Source of the DNA: Tabrizicola flagellatus
GTDB lineage: Bacteria > Pseudomonadota > Alphaproteobacteria > Rhodobacterales > Rhodobacteraceae
Reading direction: 5' to 3'
NCBI RefSeq assembly: GCF_008271465.1
Contig: NZ_VMDU01000011.1
Span: 34,561 to 98,560 of the forward strand
DNA: 64,000 bases
Made by a program: the position numbers and the translations under genes. Within the stretch, counting starts at the first letter, position 1, and each line of letters opens with the position of its first letter. Positions 26,156 through 35,110 of the stretch are shown here, piece by piece. Under the pieces are notes generated by a model. The model saw only the letters and a program-made list of their open reading frames with translations, was not told where the DNA came from and searched no databases.

Positions 26156-27633
26156 AGCTTCACCCAGGCGGTCTTGAGGTTCACGAACTTGTCGAAGGCA
26201 TGCAGCGACTTGTCGTGCCCGTTGCCGGACTGGCCGACCCCGCCCAGCGGCACGGTCAAGTCGGACCCGCCGTAGGTGTTGACATGCACCAGCCCCGCGC
26301 GGATCGCCCGGACCATGCGATGCGCGCGCGACAGGTTCGCGGTCCAGACGGCGGCGGCGAGGCCGTAGTCGGTGCCATTGGCCAGCGCCACCGCCTCGGC
26401 CTCGGTATCGAAGGGGGTGACGGTGACGACCGGGCCGAAGACCTCGTTCCGGAACACCCGGTCTTCGGGCGCGGCATCGGCGACGATGGCGGGCGACATG
26501 TAGAAGCCGCCCGTGCCTTCCAGAATCCGCGCGCCGCCGATCACCTGCCGACCGGCCGCCCGCGCCTCCTCGACGAAGGCGAGGTTCTGGCGCAGCTGGC
26601 GGTCCGAGTTCACCGCTCCGGCCTGGGTGGCGAGGTCCAATGGGTCGCCCACCTTCATCGCGGCGGCATGGGCGGCGAGCTTTTCGACAAAGGCCGCGTG
26701 GATGCTGCGTTCGACCAGAAGGCGCGAGCCGGCGATGCAGACCTGGCCCGAGTTGCGGAAGATGCCGTGGGCCGCGACCTTCGCCGCCTCTTCGAGGTCC
26801 GGGGCATCGGCAAAGACCACGTTCGGCGACTTGCCGCCCAGTTCCAGATAGACCCGCTTCAGGTTCGATCGCGCCGCGGCCTCCATCAGCCGCCGCCCCG
26901 TGGCGCCCGAGCCGGTGAAGACCAGAACGTCCACCTGCATCGAGTCCGCAATGGCGGCACCGACCACCGCGCCTTCGCCAGTGACGACGTTGAAGACGCC
27001 GGGGGGCAGGCCGGCCTCCAGCCCCAGTTCGGCGATGCGCAAAAGCGTCAGGCAGGCGGTTTCGGCCGGTTTCAGCACCATGGTGCAGCCCGCCGCCAGC
27101 GCCGGGGCGAACTTCCAGGCACCGATCATCAGCGGGAAGTTCCAGGGCACGATGGCCCCCACCACGCCCACCGGTTCGCGGTGGACGAGGCCCAGGAAGG
27201 CGGGATCGGTCGGCGCGATTTCGCCCGTCAGCTTGTCGATGGCTTCCGCGTAATAGCGCAAGGTGGCTACGGCCGAAGCGGGTTCGGCCTTCAGCGCCAT
27301 GCCGATCTCGGTCCCGTTTTCGCGCACGCCGAGGACGGCCAGTTCCAGTGCTCGGGCCTCGATCAGATCGGCCCATCTCAGGAGCACCTTCTTGCGCGCG
27401 GCGGGGGCCATGCCCGACCAGCGGCCATCGTCGAAGGCCCGGCGCGCGGCGGCGATGGCGGCTTCGGCATCCTCCCGCGCGCCCCGGGCGCAGGTGGTCA
27501 GCTGCCGGCCGTCGATGGGCGAGACGACGGGCATCGTGCCCCCGTCCGAGGCCGCGACCCGGCGGCCGTCCACGACATGCAGGGCGGGCTCCACGGGCAG
27601 GACGCGCAGGCGGTCGATCTCGGCTTGGGTCAT
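26152..27633 (-). CDS. Aldehyde dehydrogenase (gamma-aminobutyraldehyde/PuuC-like)
   Basis: A 493-residue NAD(P)-dependent aldehyde dehydrogenase with all catalytic residues: Asn165 (VPWNFP), Glu264 (YLELGGKSPN) and Cys299 (NSGQVCIAGSR). The pattern is closest to the PuuC group that oxidises aminoaldehydes from polyamine breakdown. Paired with the following class III aminotransferase, it would oxidise the aldehyde made by transamination or by the phospholyase across the divide. Upstream, a TGAACC site on its own strand at 27657-27662 matches those at the IclR/tctC junction, suggesting IclR control. Confidence 0.93.
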   Translation of the reverse strand: MTQAEIDRLRVLPVEPALHVVDGRRVAASDGGTMPVVSPIDGRQLTTCARGAREDAEAAIAAARRAFDDGRWSGMAPAARKKVLLRWADLIEARALELAVLGVRENGTEIGMALKAEPASAVATLRYYAEAIDKLTGEIAPTDPAFLGLVHREPVGVVGAIVPWNFPLMIGAWKFAPALAAGCTMVLKPAETACLTLLRIAELGLEAGLPPGVFNVVTGEGAVVGAAIADSMQVDVLVFTGSGATGRRLMEAAARSNLKRVYLELGGKSPNVVFADAPDLEEAAKVAAHGIFRNSGQVCIAGSRLLVERSIHAAFVEKLAAHAAAMKVGDPLDLATQAGAVNSDRQLRQNLAFVEEARAAGRQVIGGARILEGTGGFYMSPAIVADAAPEDRVFRNEVFGPVVTVTPFDTEAEAVALANGTDYGLAAAVWTANLSRAHRMVRAIRAGLVHVNTYGGSDLTVPLGGVGQSGNGHDKSLHAFDKFVNLKTAWVKL

Positions 27634-27656
27634 CTCGGTTCGCTATTTACACCAGC

Positions 27657-27662
27657 GGTTCA
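27657..27662 (-). promoter_or_regulatory. TGAACC half-site before the aldehyde dehydrogenase gene
   Basis: Read on the minus strand the region is ATATGAACCGCTGG, 24 bases before the ATG. It shares TGAACC-x-x-TGG with the second site at 28628. A single short site, so weak evidence alone. Confidence 0.4.
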
Positions 27663-27739
27663 TATGATGCGCCGTTTGCCGCTGCCGGTCAATCCGGCAA
27701 TCTCGCTGCGCCCCAGGGATGCAGGGAACTGACAGCCGA

Positions 27740-28531
27740 TCAGGCGGAGCCAAAGCGGCTTGCGGCGGCGCGGAACTCGGCCGACGGGTGGCCGCCGATG
27801 CCGACGGTCAGCTTGCCGGATTCGGCGAAGAGCGCGGCGATGATCTGGCGGCGCAGGTCGTTCGTCATCCGGTGCGCCGGCACGGCGACGGCGACCGCCC
27901 CGGCCGGAGTGCCGTCGGTATCGAAGACCGGCATGGCGATGCCATAGACATCATCCTCGTTGGTCTGGTCGGCCTCGGCATAGCCGGTCAGGCGCACCTC
28001 TTGCAGCCGGGCGCGGATCACGTCCGGATCGGTCGGCGTGCGCGAGGTCCGCGCCGTCAGCGGCTCGGCCAGCACGCGGTCCACGACCTCGGGGCGCGAA
28101 AAGGCCAGCACCGCAAGGCCGGAGGCCGTGCTGTGGAACGGCAGGATCTCGCCCGCCACCAGCGAGACGCGGCTGCCCCGGCTGGCCTCGCTGACCCCGA
28201 TGGTGGCCAGCGCCCGGCCCGAGACCAGCGAGGCATGCGCCGTCTCGCCGATCTGCGCCGACAGAGCGTCGAGCGACTGCTGGAACACGGCAGACACCGG
28301 AAAGGCGGTCTCGCGCACCCGCGCCAGGCGCAGCACCCCCGCCCCCAGCCGGTAAAGCCGCGCATCGCCGCGCTTTTCCAGCAGGCCGTGGTCGCACATC
28401 ACCGAAAGCATCCGGTGCACCGTCGCCTTGTCCACGCCCGAACGGCGCGCAAGTTCGGACAGGCCGATCTCGGGTTCGGAGTCCGAAAAGTAATCCAGCA
28501 GGGACAGGGCCTTTGCTACCGTGCTTGACAT
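27740..28531 (-). CDS. IclR family transcriptional regulator
   Basis: A 263-residue regulator. The N-terminal winged helix-turn-helix is at about residues 1-65 (LSELARRSGVDKATVHRMLS). The C-terminal IclR effector domain follows, with GETAHASLVSGRALATIG, LPFHSTASGLAVLAF and YGIAMPVFDTDGTPAGAV. IclR proteins usually bind a small carboxylate and control adjacent catabolic genes. It sits between the leftward ALDH operon and the rightward tctCBA operon and is the obvious candidate to regulate both. Confidence 0.93.
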   Translation of the reverse strand: MSSTVAKALSLLDYFSDSEPEIGLSELARRSGVDKATVHRMLSVMCDHGLLEKRGDARLYRLGAGVLRLARVRETAFPVSAVFQQSLDALSAQIGETAHASLVSGRALATIGVSEASRGSRVSLVAGEILPFHSTASGLAVLAFSRPEVVDRVLAEPLTARTSRTPTDPDVIRARLQEVRLTGYAEADQTNEDDVYGIAMPVFDTDGTPAGAVAVAVPAHRMTNDLRRQIIAALFAESGKLTVGIGGHPSAEFRAAASRFGSA

Positions 28532-28607
28532 GATCCCCCCGAAGGCGCCCCGGCCGAGCGGCCAGACGGCAAAAGCGTTGACGCAGCTGTGGACAGCAGG
28601 CTATATT

Positions 28608-28638
28608 TGAACCATCGTTGATAATAATGAACCGATGG
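28608..28638. promoter_or_regulatory. Probable IclR operator between iclR and tctC
   Basis: Two direct TGAACC repeats (28608-28613 and 28628-28633) are exactly 20 bases apart, about two helical turns. The same stretch contains an inverted pair CCATCG (28612-28617) and CGATGG (28633-28638). It is AT-richer than its surroundings and lies 11 to 41 bases before the tctC start. Confidence 0.55.
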
Positions 28639-28648
28639 GAGGTCGTCA

Positions 28649-29584
28649 ATGCCGAAGTTCACTTCTGCCCTCTGTGCCCTGCTTGCCGCTGGCGTCGCAG
28701 GTCCGGCCCTTGCCGAATATCCTGACCGGCCCGTCAGCTTTGTCGTGCCCTTCCCGCCCGGCGACCTTGAGGACGTGCTGACCCGCATGATCGCCGAGGA
28801 CTTCCAGGCGAAATACGGGGTCGCGGCGGCGGTGGTGAACAAGCCGTCCGAAGGCGGCCCCTTCCCCGGCGCGGCCGAAGTCGCCGCCGCCCCGGCCGAC
28901 GGCTATACCATCGGCTCCTTCGTGGTGGACATCCCCGTGGTCGGTCCCGAGGTCGGCGTGCCCGGCCTTAACCCCGACCCGTTCGAGCCGCTGGGCATCT
29001 TCCTGACCTATCCCTTCGTGATCGCCACCTCGGCCGACAAGCCCTATTCGACCATGGCGGAACTGGCCGAACACTCGAAGACCGAGCCGCAGCTCCTGGG
29101 CCATTTCGGCGCCTTCCTGTTGCCGACGCAGGCCACCTTCGCCGCAGCCAAGGAACTGGGCTTCGAATGGGGCGGCGAGGCCTCGGCCGGGGCGCTGGAC
29201 TGCAATTCGCTGGCCTCGGGCGACTTCGACGTGATCAACACCACGATCCAGCAGATGCTGCCCTGCCTCGACAGCGTGAAGATCCTGGCCACGGTGACCG
29301 ACGGGCCGATCTCGGTCGTGCCGAATGCGCCGACGCTGGCCTCGGTCGCGCCGGACCTGAACATCTCGCTGTGGAACGGGCTGTTCGTCCACAAGGACAC
29401 GCCGGCCGACGTGCGCGAGAAGATCATCGCCTCGGCGAAGGAGACCATGGCCTCGGCCCGCGCGCAGGAGCTAGCGGCGCAGACGGGCGCCATCGTCTAC
29501 TGGATGGATGCCGAGGAGGCAAAGGCGCGCATCGCCTCGGACATCGAGGTGTCGGGTCGCATCGCCGCCATGCTGGGCGAATAG
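28649..29584 (+). CDS. tctC: Tripartite tricarboxylate transporter substrate-binding protein (Bug/TctC family)
   Basis: A 311-residue periplasmic binding protein with a signal peptide (MPKFTSALCALLAAGVAGPA, cleaved near LAEYP). The first mature residues, YPDRPVSFVVPFPPGD, and the internal NKPSEGGPFPGAAEVAAAPADGY region follow the Bug family, where the early loop binds the ligand carboxylate. It captures an organic acid or related compound for the TctBA membrane pair directly downstream. Ligand is unknown. First gene of a seven-gene rightward operon. Confidence 0.92.
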   Translation: MPKFTSALCALLAAGVAGPALAEYPDRPVSFVVPFPPGDLEDVLTRMIAEDFQAKYGVAAAVVNKPSEGGPFPGAAEVAAAPADGYTIGSFVVDIPVVGPEVGVPGLNPDPFEPLGIFLTYPFVIATSADKPYSTMAELAEHSKTEPQLLGHFGAFLLPTQATFAAAKELGFEWGGEASAGALDCNSLASGDFDVINTTIQQMLPCLDSVKILATVTDGPISVVPNAPTLASVAPDLNISLWNGLFVHKDTPADVREKIIASAKETMASARAQELAAQTGAIVYWMDAEEAKARIASDIEVSGRIAAMLGE

Positions 29585-29605
29585 GCCCGGGGAAAGGCCG
29601 GCCGG

Positions 29606-30145
29606 ATGCGCGAGGGGCCCGAGGATCAGCCGCATGTCTTTCCCCACGGCCGCCGGCCGGGAGAGATGCTGTTCGTCACGATCACGATGACGGTGGCCGT
29701 GGCGCTTCTGGCGGCGCTGCCCTGGCAGACGACCTGGCTGCCGGGCAAGGGGCTGGCGGCGCAGCCGCGCTTCTGGCCGGCGGTGTCGCTGGGGGGCGTG
29801 GTGCTGTTCGGCCTCTTGAACGCGCTCACGCGGCTGCGCGTGCCCCGCACGCCGGGCCGTTGGCGGGAAGCCGCGGTCTGGCTGCGGTCGCTGGAGTTCA
29901 TCGGCTGGTACATGCTCTACGTCCTGGCGATCCCGGTGATCGGCTATCTGGCCGCGACGCTGGCCTTCTGCACCGGGATTGCCCTGCGCACCGGCTATCG
30001 CGGGCGGGCGGTCTGGATCGCGGCCGCTTTCGGCCTGGTCGTCGTCCTGGTCTTCAAGACCGGGATGAACGTGAAGATCCCCTCGGGCGCGATCTACGAC
30101 CATGCGCCCGAGGGCCTGCGCTACCTGCTGATGCGCTATTTCTGA
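29606..30145 (+). CDS. tctB: Tripartite tricarboxylate transporter small membrane subunit (TctB)
   Basis: A 179-residue inner-membrane protein with four hydrophobic stretches, roughly residues 22-38, 52-68, 97-120 and 128-148. It lies between the binding protein and the large TctA subunit, the standard gene order for these secondary transporters, where it is the small 4-TM partner. Small subunits diverge strongly, so the call rests on context plus topology. ATG 29666 is an alternative start that would trim 20 hydrophilic residues. Confidence 0.87.
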   Translation: MREGPEDQPHVFPHGRRPGEMLFVTITMTVAVALLAALPWQTTWLPGKGLAAQPRFWPAVSLGGVVLFGLLNALTRLRVPRTPGRWREAAVWLRSLEFIGWYMLYVLAIPVIGYLAATLAFCTGIALRTGYRGRAVWIAAAFGLVVVLVFKTGMNVKIPSGAIYDHAPEGLRYLLMRYF

Positions 30146-30152
30146 GGGGCCG

Positions 30153-31643
30153 ATGGACAGCTTCCTTTCCGGTCTCGAACTGCTCGCCCGCTGGGACGTG
30201 ATCGCCGCCCTTCTGGTCGGATCGATCGGCGGCGTGCTGGTCGGCGCCATGCCCGGCGTCGGGGCGGCGGTGGCCATCGCCATCGCCCTGCCCGTCACCT
30301 TCTCGCTCGAGCCCATCGTCGGGCTGACGCTCCTCCTCGGCATCTACGGCTCGTCGATGTTCGGCGGCGCGATCCCTGCGATCCTGGTCAACACGCCCGG
30401 CACGCCGGTCAACGCGCTGACCACCTATGACGGCTATCCGATGACGAAACGCGGCGAGTCGCGCCGGGCGCTGAGCCTGGCCTATTCGGCCTCGTTCTAC
30501 GGTGCGGTGGTCTCGATCCTGGCGCTGATGCTGCTGGCGCCGGTGCTGGCGAAGGTCGCCCCCCTGTTCGGCGCGCGCGAGATCTTCCTCGCGGCCCTCC
30601 TGGGCATCGTGCTGGTCGTCGTCACGCATCGCGGGCAGGTGCTGCCGGCGGCGATCCTCGCCTGTCTGGGCATCTTCCTGGCCACCATCGGGATCGAGCC
30701 CTCGGCCTACACGCAGCGCTACACCTTCGGCCTGTCATGGCTGCAATCCGGCGTCGATCTGATCGTGGTGGTCCTGGGCCTTTTCGCGATCAGCCAGGCG
30801 CTTGTGCTGCTGATGAGCCAGGACAAGCCCGTCGATCTGCCAAGGGTCGAGAAGACCGGATTCTTCCGCCAGATGCGCGAACTGTGGGTCTATCGCCGCA
30901 TCGCTACCGTCGCCTCCTCGCTGGGCGTGATCTGCGGCATGATCCCCGGCGTGGGCGAGTTCATGTCGCAATTCATGTCCTACAGCTATGCCCAGCGCAC
31001 CTCGAAGACGCCCGAACGGTTCGGAAAGGGCAACCCGGAAGGCATCGTCGCCTCCGAGGCCGCCAACAACTCGGTGCCGGCGGCGGCGATGATCCCGCTC
31101 CTGGCCCTGGGCATCCCCGGCGAGGAGCTGACGGCGATGATGCTGGCGGTGTTCTATGTGCACAACGTGGTGCCGGGGCCGCGGCTTTTCGCCGAGCAGA
31201 TGGATTTCATCTATGCGCTCTACATCAGCCTCTTCCTTCTGAACGTCATCGTGGTGGTGTTCCTGTTCTTCGCCACCCGGACGCTGATGAAGGTCATGCT
31301 GATCCCCAGCCGGTTCCTGGGCATGATGATCCTGACCTTCAGCCTGATCGGCATCTACACGCTGCGCAATTCGCTGACCGACATCGCCATCGCCTCGGCC
31401 TTCGGGCTGTTCGGCTTTGTCCTGAAACGGCTGGAGCTGCCGACCTCGCCGATCATCCTGGGCATCGTGCTGGGCAAGCTGATGGAGGACCGGCTGCGCA
31501 CCGCCATGGCGCGGGTGCGGGAGCCGTGGGACTTCATCGACCGGCCCATCGCCTTCGTCCTGTTCCTGATGATCCTTGCCGCCCTGGGCGCGCAGGTCTG
31601 GACCGTGGTGAAGGCGCGGCGCGAAGGGGGCTCGCATGACTGA
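30153..31643 (+). CDS. tctA: Tripartite tricarboxylate transporter large permease (TctA)
   Basis: A 496-residue inner-membrane permease with about 11-12 hydrophobic segments. The duplicated family signature is clear: GALVGAMPGVG-like motif near residues 30-40 (VGAMPGVGAAVAIAIALPVT), then IPAILVNTPGTPVNALTTYDGYP, and in the second half GMIPGVGEFMSQFMSY and VPAAAMIPLLALGIPGEELTA. With TctC and TctB it imports a small organic solute driven by an ion gradient. Its last 8 bases overlap the next gene, so it is coupled to the phospholyase-type aminotransferase. Confidence 0.95.
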   Translation: MDSFLSGLELLARWDVIAALLVGSIGGVLVGAMPGVGAAVAIAIALPVTFSLEPIVGLTLLLGIYGSSMFGGAIPAILVNTPGTPVNALTTYDGYPMTKRGESRRALSLAYSASFYGAVVSILALMLLAPVLAKVAPLFGAREIFLAALLGIVLVVVTHRGQVLPAAILACLGIFLATIGIEPSAYTQRYTFGLSWLQSGVDLIVVVLGLFAISQALVLLMSQDKPVDLPRVEKTGFFRQMRELWVYRRIATVASSLGVICGMIPGVGEFMSQFMSYSYAQRTSKTPERFGKGNPEGIVASEAANNSVPAAAMIPLLALGIPGEELTAMMLAVFYVHNVVPGPRLFAEQMDFIYALYISLFLLNVIVVVFLFFATRTLMKVMLIPSRFLGMMILTFSLIGIYTLRNSLTDIAIASAFGLFGFVLKRLELPTSPIILGIVLGKLMEDRLRTAMARVREPWDFIDRPIAFVLFLMILAALGAQVWTVVKARREGGSHD

Positions 31644-32913
31644 CCTGATGGCCCGGCGCCGGGCGCTTCTGGGGCCGAACGTCTCGACCTTCTACGACGA
31701 CCCGGTGCATCTTGTGCGGGGCGAGGGCGTCTGGCTCTGGGATGCCGAGGGGCGGCGCTATCTGGATTGCTACAACAACGTGGCCCATGTCGGCCATTGC
31801 AACCCGCGCGTGGTGCGGGCGATCTGCGATCAGGCGGCGACGCTCAACACCCATACCCGCTATCTGCACGAAGGGATTCTCGATTATGTCGAACGGCTGA
31901 CGGCGACCTTCGACGACCCGCTCAAGACCGCGATCCTGACCTGCACCGGGTCCGAGGCGAACGACATCGCGCTGCGCATGGCCGAGGCGATGACGGGCAA
32001 GCGCGGGATCGTGGCGACCGACGCGACCTATCACGGCAACACGGCGCTGGTCAGCCACCTGTCGCGGTCGAACGTGCCCGAAGTGGGCTTCGGCCTGGGC
32101 CAGTACCTGCGCCATGTCGAGGCGCCGGACAGCTATCGCATCCCCGATCCCGACGGCCAGCGCTTCGCCGCGCAGGTCGAGGCCGCGATCGCCGATCTGG
32201 AACGCTCGGGCGTGGGTTTCGCCGCGCTGATCGTCTGCCCGCTGTTCCTGAACGAAGGCTTTCCGACGCAAGCCGAGGGCTGGCTGCGCCCGGCGGCCGA
32301 GGCCGTGCGCCGCGCGGGGGGCCTGCTGATCTGCGACGAGGTGCAGTCCGGTTTCGGTCGGTCGGGCAGCCATTTCTGGGCGCATCAGCGGCAGGGCGTG
32401 GTGCCGGATGTGGTGACGATGGGCAAGCCGATGGGCAACGGCCACCCGGTCGCGGGCCTGGTGACCAGCGCCGAGATCATGGCGCGGTTCCGGGGGGCCT
32501 TCCGCTACTTCAACACCTTCGGCGGCAATCCGGTGTCCTGCGCGGCGGCAATGGCGGTGCTGGACGAGTTGCAGGAGCGGAACCTGCAAGCCAACGCCGC
32601 CCGCATAGGGCTTCTGGCGCAGCGGCGGCTGGGCGAACTGGCCGCGAAATACCCGGTCATCGGCGATGTGCGGCAATCGGGCATGGTGTTCGGCGCGGAA
32701 TTCGTGCTGGACCGGCAGACCAGGGCCCCGGCCTCGGCCTATGCCGACCGGGTGGTGAACCGGCTGCGCCAGCGCGGGATCCTGCTGTCGAAGCTCGGGC
32801 GGCACAGGAACACGCTGAAGATCCGCCCGCCGATGCCCTTCGCCGAGGACCATCTGGACCTGCTGATCGCCACGCTGGACGAGGTTCTGGCCGAAACCCC
32901 GGTGGCGGCATGA
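31636..32913 (+). CDS. Class III aminotransferase-fold enzyme, phospholyase (ETNPPL/PHYKPL) type
   Basis: A 425-residue PLP protein. Lys264 (VTMGKPMGNGHP) binds the cofactor and Asp234 (LICDEVQSGFGR) contacts its pyridine nitrogen. Distinctive segments, YLDCYNNVAHVGHCNPRVV, LNTHTRYLHEGILDY and FNTFGGNPVSCAAAMAVLDE, match the animal ethanolamine-phosphate and 5-phosphohydroxylysine phospholyases better than true transaminases. Those enzymes eliminate phosphate and ammonia to leave an aldehyde. The very next gene is an APH-type kinase, which would supply the phosphorylated substrate. The reaction is inferred from family and context; a conventional transaminase remains possible. Confidence 0.85.
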   Translation: MTDLMARRRALLGPNVSTFYDDPVHLVRGEGVWLWDAEGRRYLDCYNNVAHVGHCNPRVVRAICDQAATLNTHTRYLHEGILDYVERLTATFDDPLKTAILTCTGSEANDIALRMAEAMTGKRGIVATDATYHGNTALVSHLSRSNVPEVGFGLGQYLRHVEAPDSYRIPDPDGQRFAAQVEAAIADLERSGVGFAALIVCPLFLNEGFPTQAEGWLRPAAEAVRRAGGLLICDEVQSGFGRSGSHFWAHQRQGVVPDVVTMGKPMGNGHPVAGLVTSAEIMARFRGAFRYFNTFGGNPVSCAAAMAVLDELQERNLQANAARIGLLAQRRLGELAAKYPVIGDVRQSGMVFGAEFVLDRQTRAPASAYADRVVNRLRQRGILLSKLGRHRNTLKIRPPMPFAEDHLDLLIATLDEVLAETPVAA

Positions 32914-33869
32914 GCGAGTCCCTGGCCGAGGCGCTGGCGCTCTGGGGCCTTCCGGCCGGTGACTGCACCTTTGTCGCCGGGCGCGAGAACCGGGTGTGGC
33001 GGGTCGAGACGCTACAAGGCGCCTACGCGCTGCGGCTGCGCCGGCCGGGCTATCGCAGCGAGGTCGAACTTCGGTCGGAACTCGACTGGCTGGCGGCGCT
33101 GGACCGGGCGGGGATACAGGTGCCGCGCCCCCTGCCCTCGCGCCACGGGCGGCTGCTGGAACGGCTGGGCGAGGGCTTTGCCGATGTCGTGGCCTGGCTA
33201 CCCGGCCGACCCATGGGGCAAAGCCGCAGGCCGCTGGAGCTGGCGGACCGGGCAGGCACCTTCCGCGCGCTCGGGGCAAGGATCGCGGAACTGCACCTGG
33301 CCTGCGACGCCTGGACGCCGACGCCCGGCTTTCGCCGCTGCCGCTGGGACGCCGAGGGGCTGGTGGGCGAGGCCCCGGTCTGGGGCCGGTTCTGGGAGAA
33401 CCCGACACTCGACACCCCCACGCGCGAGCTGTTCCTGCGCCTGCGCGACGCGGCGCGGGAGAGGCTTGCCGGGGACACTCCGGATTTCGGTCTGATCCAT
33501 GCCGATCTGGTGCGCGAAAACCTGCTGCTGGACGACACCACGATCCGCCTGATCGACTTCGACGACGGCGGTTTCGGCTATCGGCTGTTCGACCTGGCCA
33601 CGGTCCTGCTCAAATCCATGGACGAGCCCGACTACCCCTCCTTACGCGCGGCGCTGATCGCGGGCTATCAGGGGCGGCGGCCGCTCGACCTGTCGCATCT
33701 GGACCTGTTCATCGCCCTGCGCGCGCTGACCTATGTCGGCTGGATCGTGCCGCGCATGGCCGAGCCGGGCGGGGCCGAGCGCAACGCGCGTTTCGTGGCC
33801 GAGGCGCGGGCGCTGTGCGCGGGCTGGCTACGGGACCACAGGGCTTTCACGGGGGGAGGCGAGGCATGA
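32910..33869 (+). CDS. APH-family small-molecule kinase (hydroxylysine/choline kinase-like)
   Basis: A 319-residue cytoplasmic kinase of the aminoglycoside phosphotransferase fold. The catalytic loop is LIHADLVRENLLLD (His197, Asp199, Asn204), and the Mg-binding motif is LIDFDDGGFGY (Asp216 and Asp218). It overlaps the phospholyase-type gene by ATGA. Human hydroxylysine kinase is an APH-fold enzyme working just before a phospholyase of the neighbouring type, so this pair probably phosphorylates and then cleaves a hydroxylated amino acid or amino alcohol. An antibiotic-resistance role is unlikely given the operon. Confidence 0.85.
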   Translation: MSESLAEALALWGLPAGDCTFVAGRENRVWRVETLQGAYALRLRRPGYRSEVELRSELDWLAALDRAGIQVPRPLPSRHGRLLERLGEGFADVVAWLPGRPMGQSRRPLELADRAGTFRALGARIAELHLACDAWTPTPGFRRCRWDAEGLVGEAPVWGRFWENPTLDTPTRELFLRLRDAARERLAGDTPDFGLIHADLVRENLLLDDTTIRLIDFDDGGFGYRLFDLATVLLKSMDEPDYPSLRAALIAGYQGRRPLDLSHLDLFIALRALTYVGWIVPRMAEPGGAERNARFVAEARALCAGWLRDHRAFTGGGEA

Positions 33870-35110
33870 CGAAATGCATCCTGGTCATCGGCACGTTCGA
33901 CACCAAGGCGGACGAGCTCGACTATCTGATCGGCCGGATCCGCGCCCAGGGCGGCGCGGTCCTGGCGATGGATGTCAGCATCCTCGGCGAGGCGAGGATC
34001 CCGGTCGATGTCGGCAAGCACGAGGTCGCGGCCGCGGCGGGCGAGACGATCGAGGGTCTCATCGCGCTCGGCGAGGAAGGCGAGGCCTTCGCCCGGATGA
34101 GCGCGGGGGCCGCCACCCTGACCCGGCGGCTTTACGACGAGGGGCGCTTTCACGGCATGATCGCGCTGGGGGGCACGATGGGCACCGACCTCGCGCTCGA
34201 CTGCGCGCAGGCGCTGCCGCTGGGGGTGCCGAAATACATCGTCTCGACGGTGGCCGGATCCCCGCTGATTGCGCCGGACCGGATGGCGGCGGACGTGCAG
34301 TTCATCCTCTGGGCCGGGGGGCTTTACGGGTTGAACCCGCTGTGCAGGTCCTCGCTCAGCCAGGCGGCTGGGGCAGTGCTGGGGGCAGCACAGGCGGTGG
34401 AGCCGCCCGCCTTCGACCGGCCCCTGATCGGGATGACCTCGCTCGGCTCGTCCTGCCTGAAATACATGAAACGCCTGCACCCGGAACTAACCCGGCGCGG
34501 CTATGACATCGCGGTGTTCCACACCACCGGCATGGGCGGCATGGCCTTCGAGCGGCTGGCGGCCGAGGGGCATTTTGCCTGCGTGATGGATTTCTCGGTG
34601 CAGGAGTTCGTGAACGCCCAGGGCGGCTCGCTGGTCAGCGCCGGGGCCGACCGGCTGACCGGCGCGGGCCGCAGCGGCACGCCGCAGATGGTGGCGCCGG
34701 GGGCGGCCGACATCCTGGACTTCGCCGGCTGGCAGGACTTTCCCGAACGCTTCCGCGACCGTCCGTTCCACGTCCACAACCGCCTGATCAAGAGCGTGGC
34801 CTTCACCCCCGAGGAACGCCGTGACCTGGCCCTTGCGATGGCCGACAGGCTCGCCGGGGCGAAGGGGCCGACCCATGTCTTCCTGCCGAAGGGCGGGATC
34901 GAGGAATGGGACAAACCCGGCGAGGCCGCGCATGACCCCGAGGGTCTGGCTGCCTTCACCGAGGCCGCCGAGGCCGCCCTGCGCGGGCGGGTGGATCTGA
35001 CCGTGCTCGACTGCCACATCAACGACGCCGCCTTCTGCGACGCGGTGCTGACACAACTGGATGCCTGGGTGGCGGCGGGCATCGTGCCCCCCGGAAAGGC
35101 CGCGGCATGA
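33866..35110 (+). CDS. Tm-1-like ATP-binding domain protein (UPF0261)
   Basis: A 414-residue protein of the UPF0261/Tm-1-like family. The start ILVIGTFDTKADELDYLIGR, the internal GGTMGTDLALDCAQALPLGVPK, and the later HTTGMGGMAFERLAAEG and FHVHNRLIKSVAFTPEE are characteristic. In plants the related N-terminal domain of Tm-1 binds ATP and a viral protein; in bacteria the function is unknown, but the gene usually lies in catabolic clusters. It overlaps the kinase upstream and the SDR downstream (ATGA both times), so it probably carries out a step in the same pathway. Confidence 0.9.
   Translation: MTKCILVIGTFDTKADELDYLIGRIRAQGGAVLAMDVSILGEARIPVDVGKHEVAAAAGETIEGLIALGEEGEAFARMSAGAATLTRRLYDEGRFHGMIALGGTMGTDLALDCAQALPLGVPKYIVSTVAGSPLIAPDRMAADVQFILWAGGLYGLNPLCRSSLSQAAGAVLGAAQAVEPPAFDRPLIGMTSLGSSCLKYMKRLHPELTRRGYDIAVFHTTGMGGMAFERLAAEGHFACVMDFSVQEFVNAQGGSLVSAGADRLTGAGRSGTPQMVAPGAADILDFAGWQDFPERFRDRPFHVHNRLIKSVAFTPEERRDLALAMADRLAGAKGPTHVFLPKGGIEEWDKPGEAAHDPEGLAAFTEAAEAALRGRVDLTVLDCHINDAAFCDAVLTQLDAWVAAGIVPPGKAAA

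Noticed and set aside
32910..33869. Aminoglycoside resistance gene
   Set aside because: The APH fold is shared with many metabolic kinases, and overlaps with transporter and phospholyase-type genes point to catabolism.
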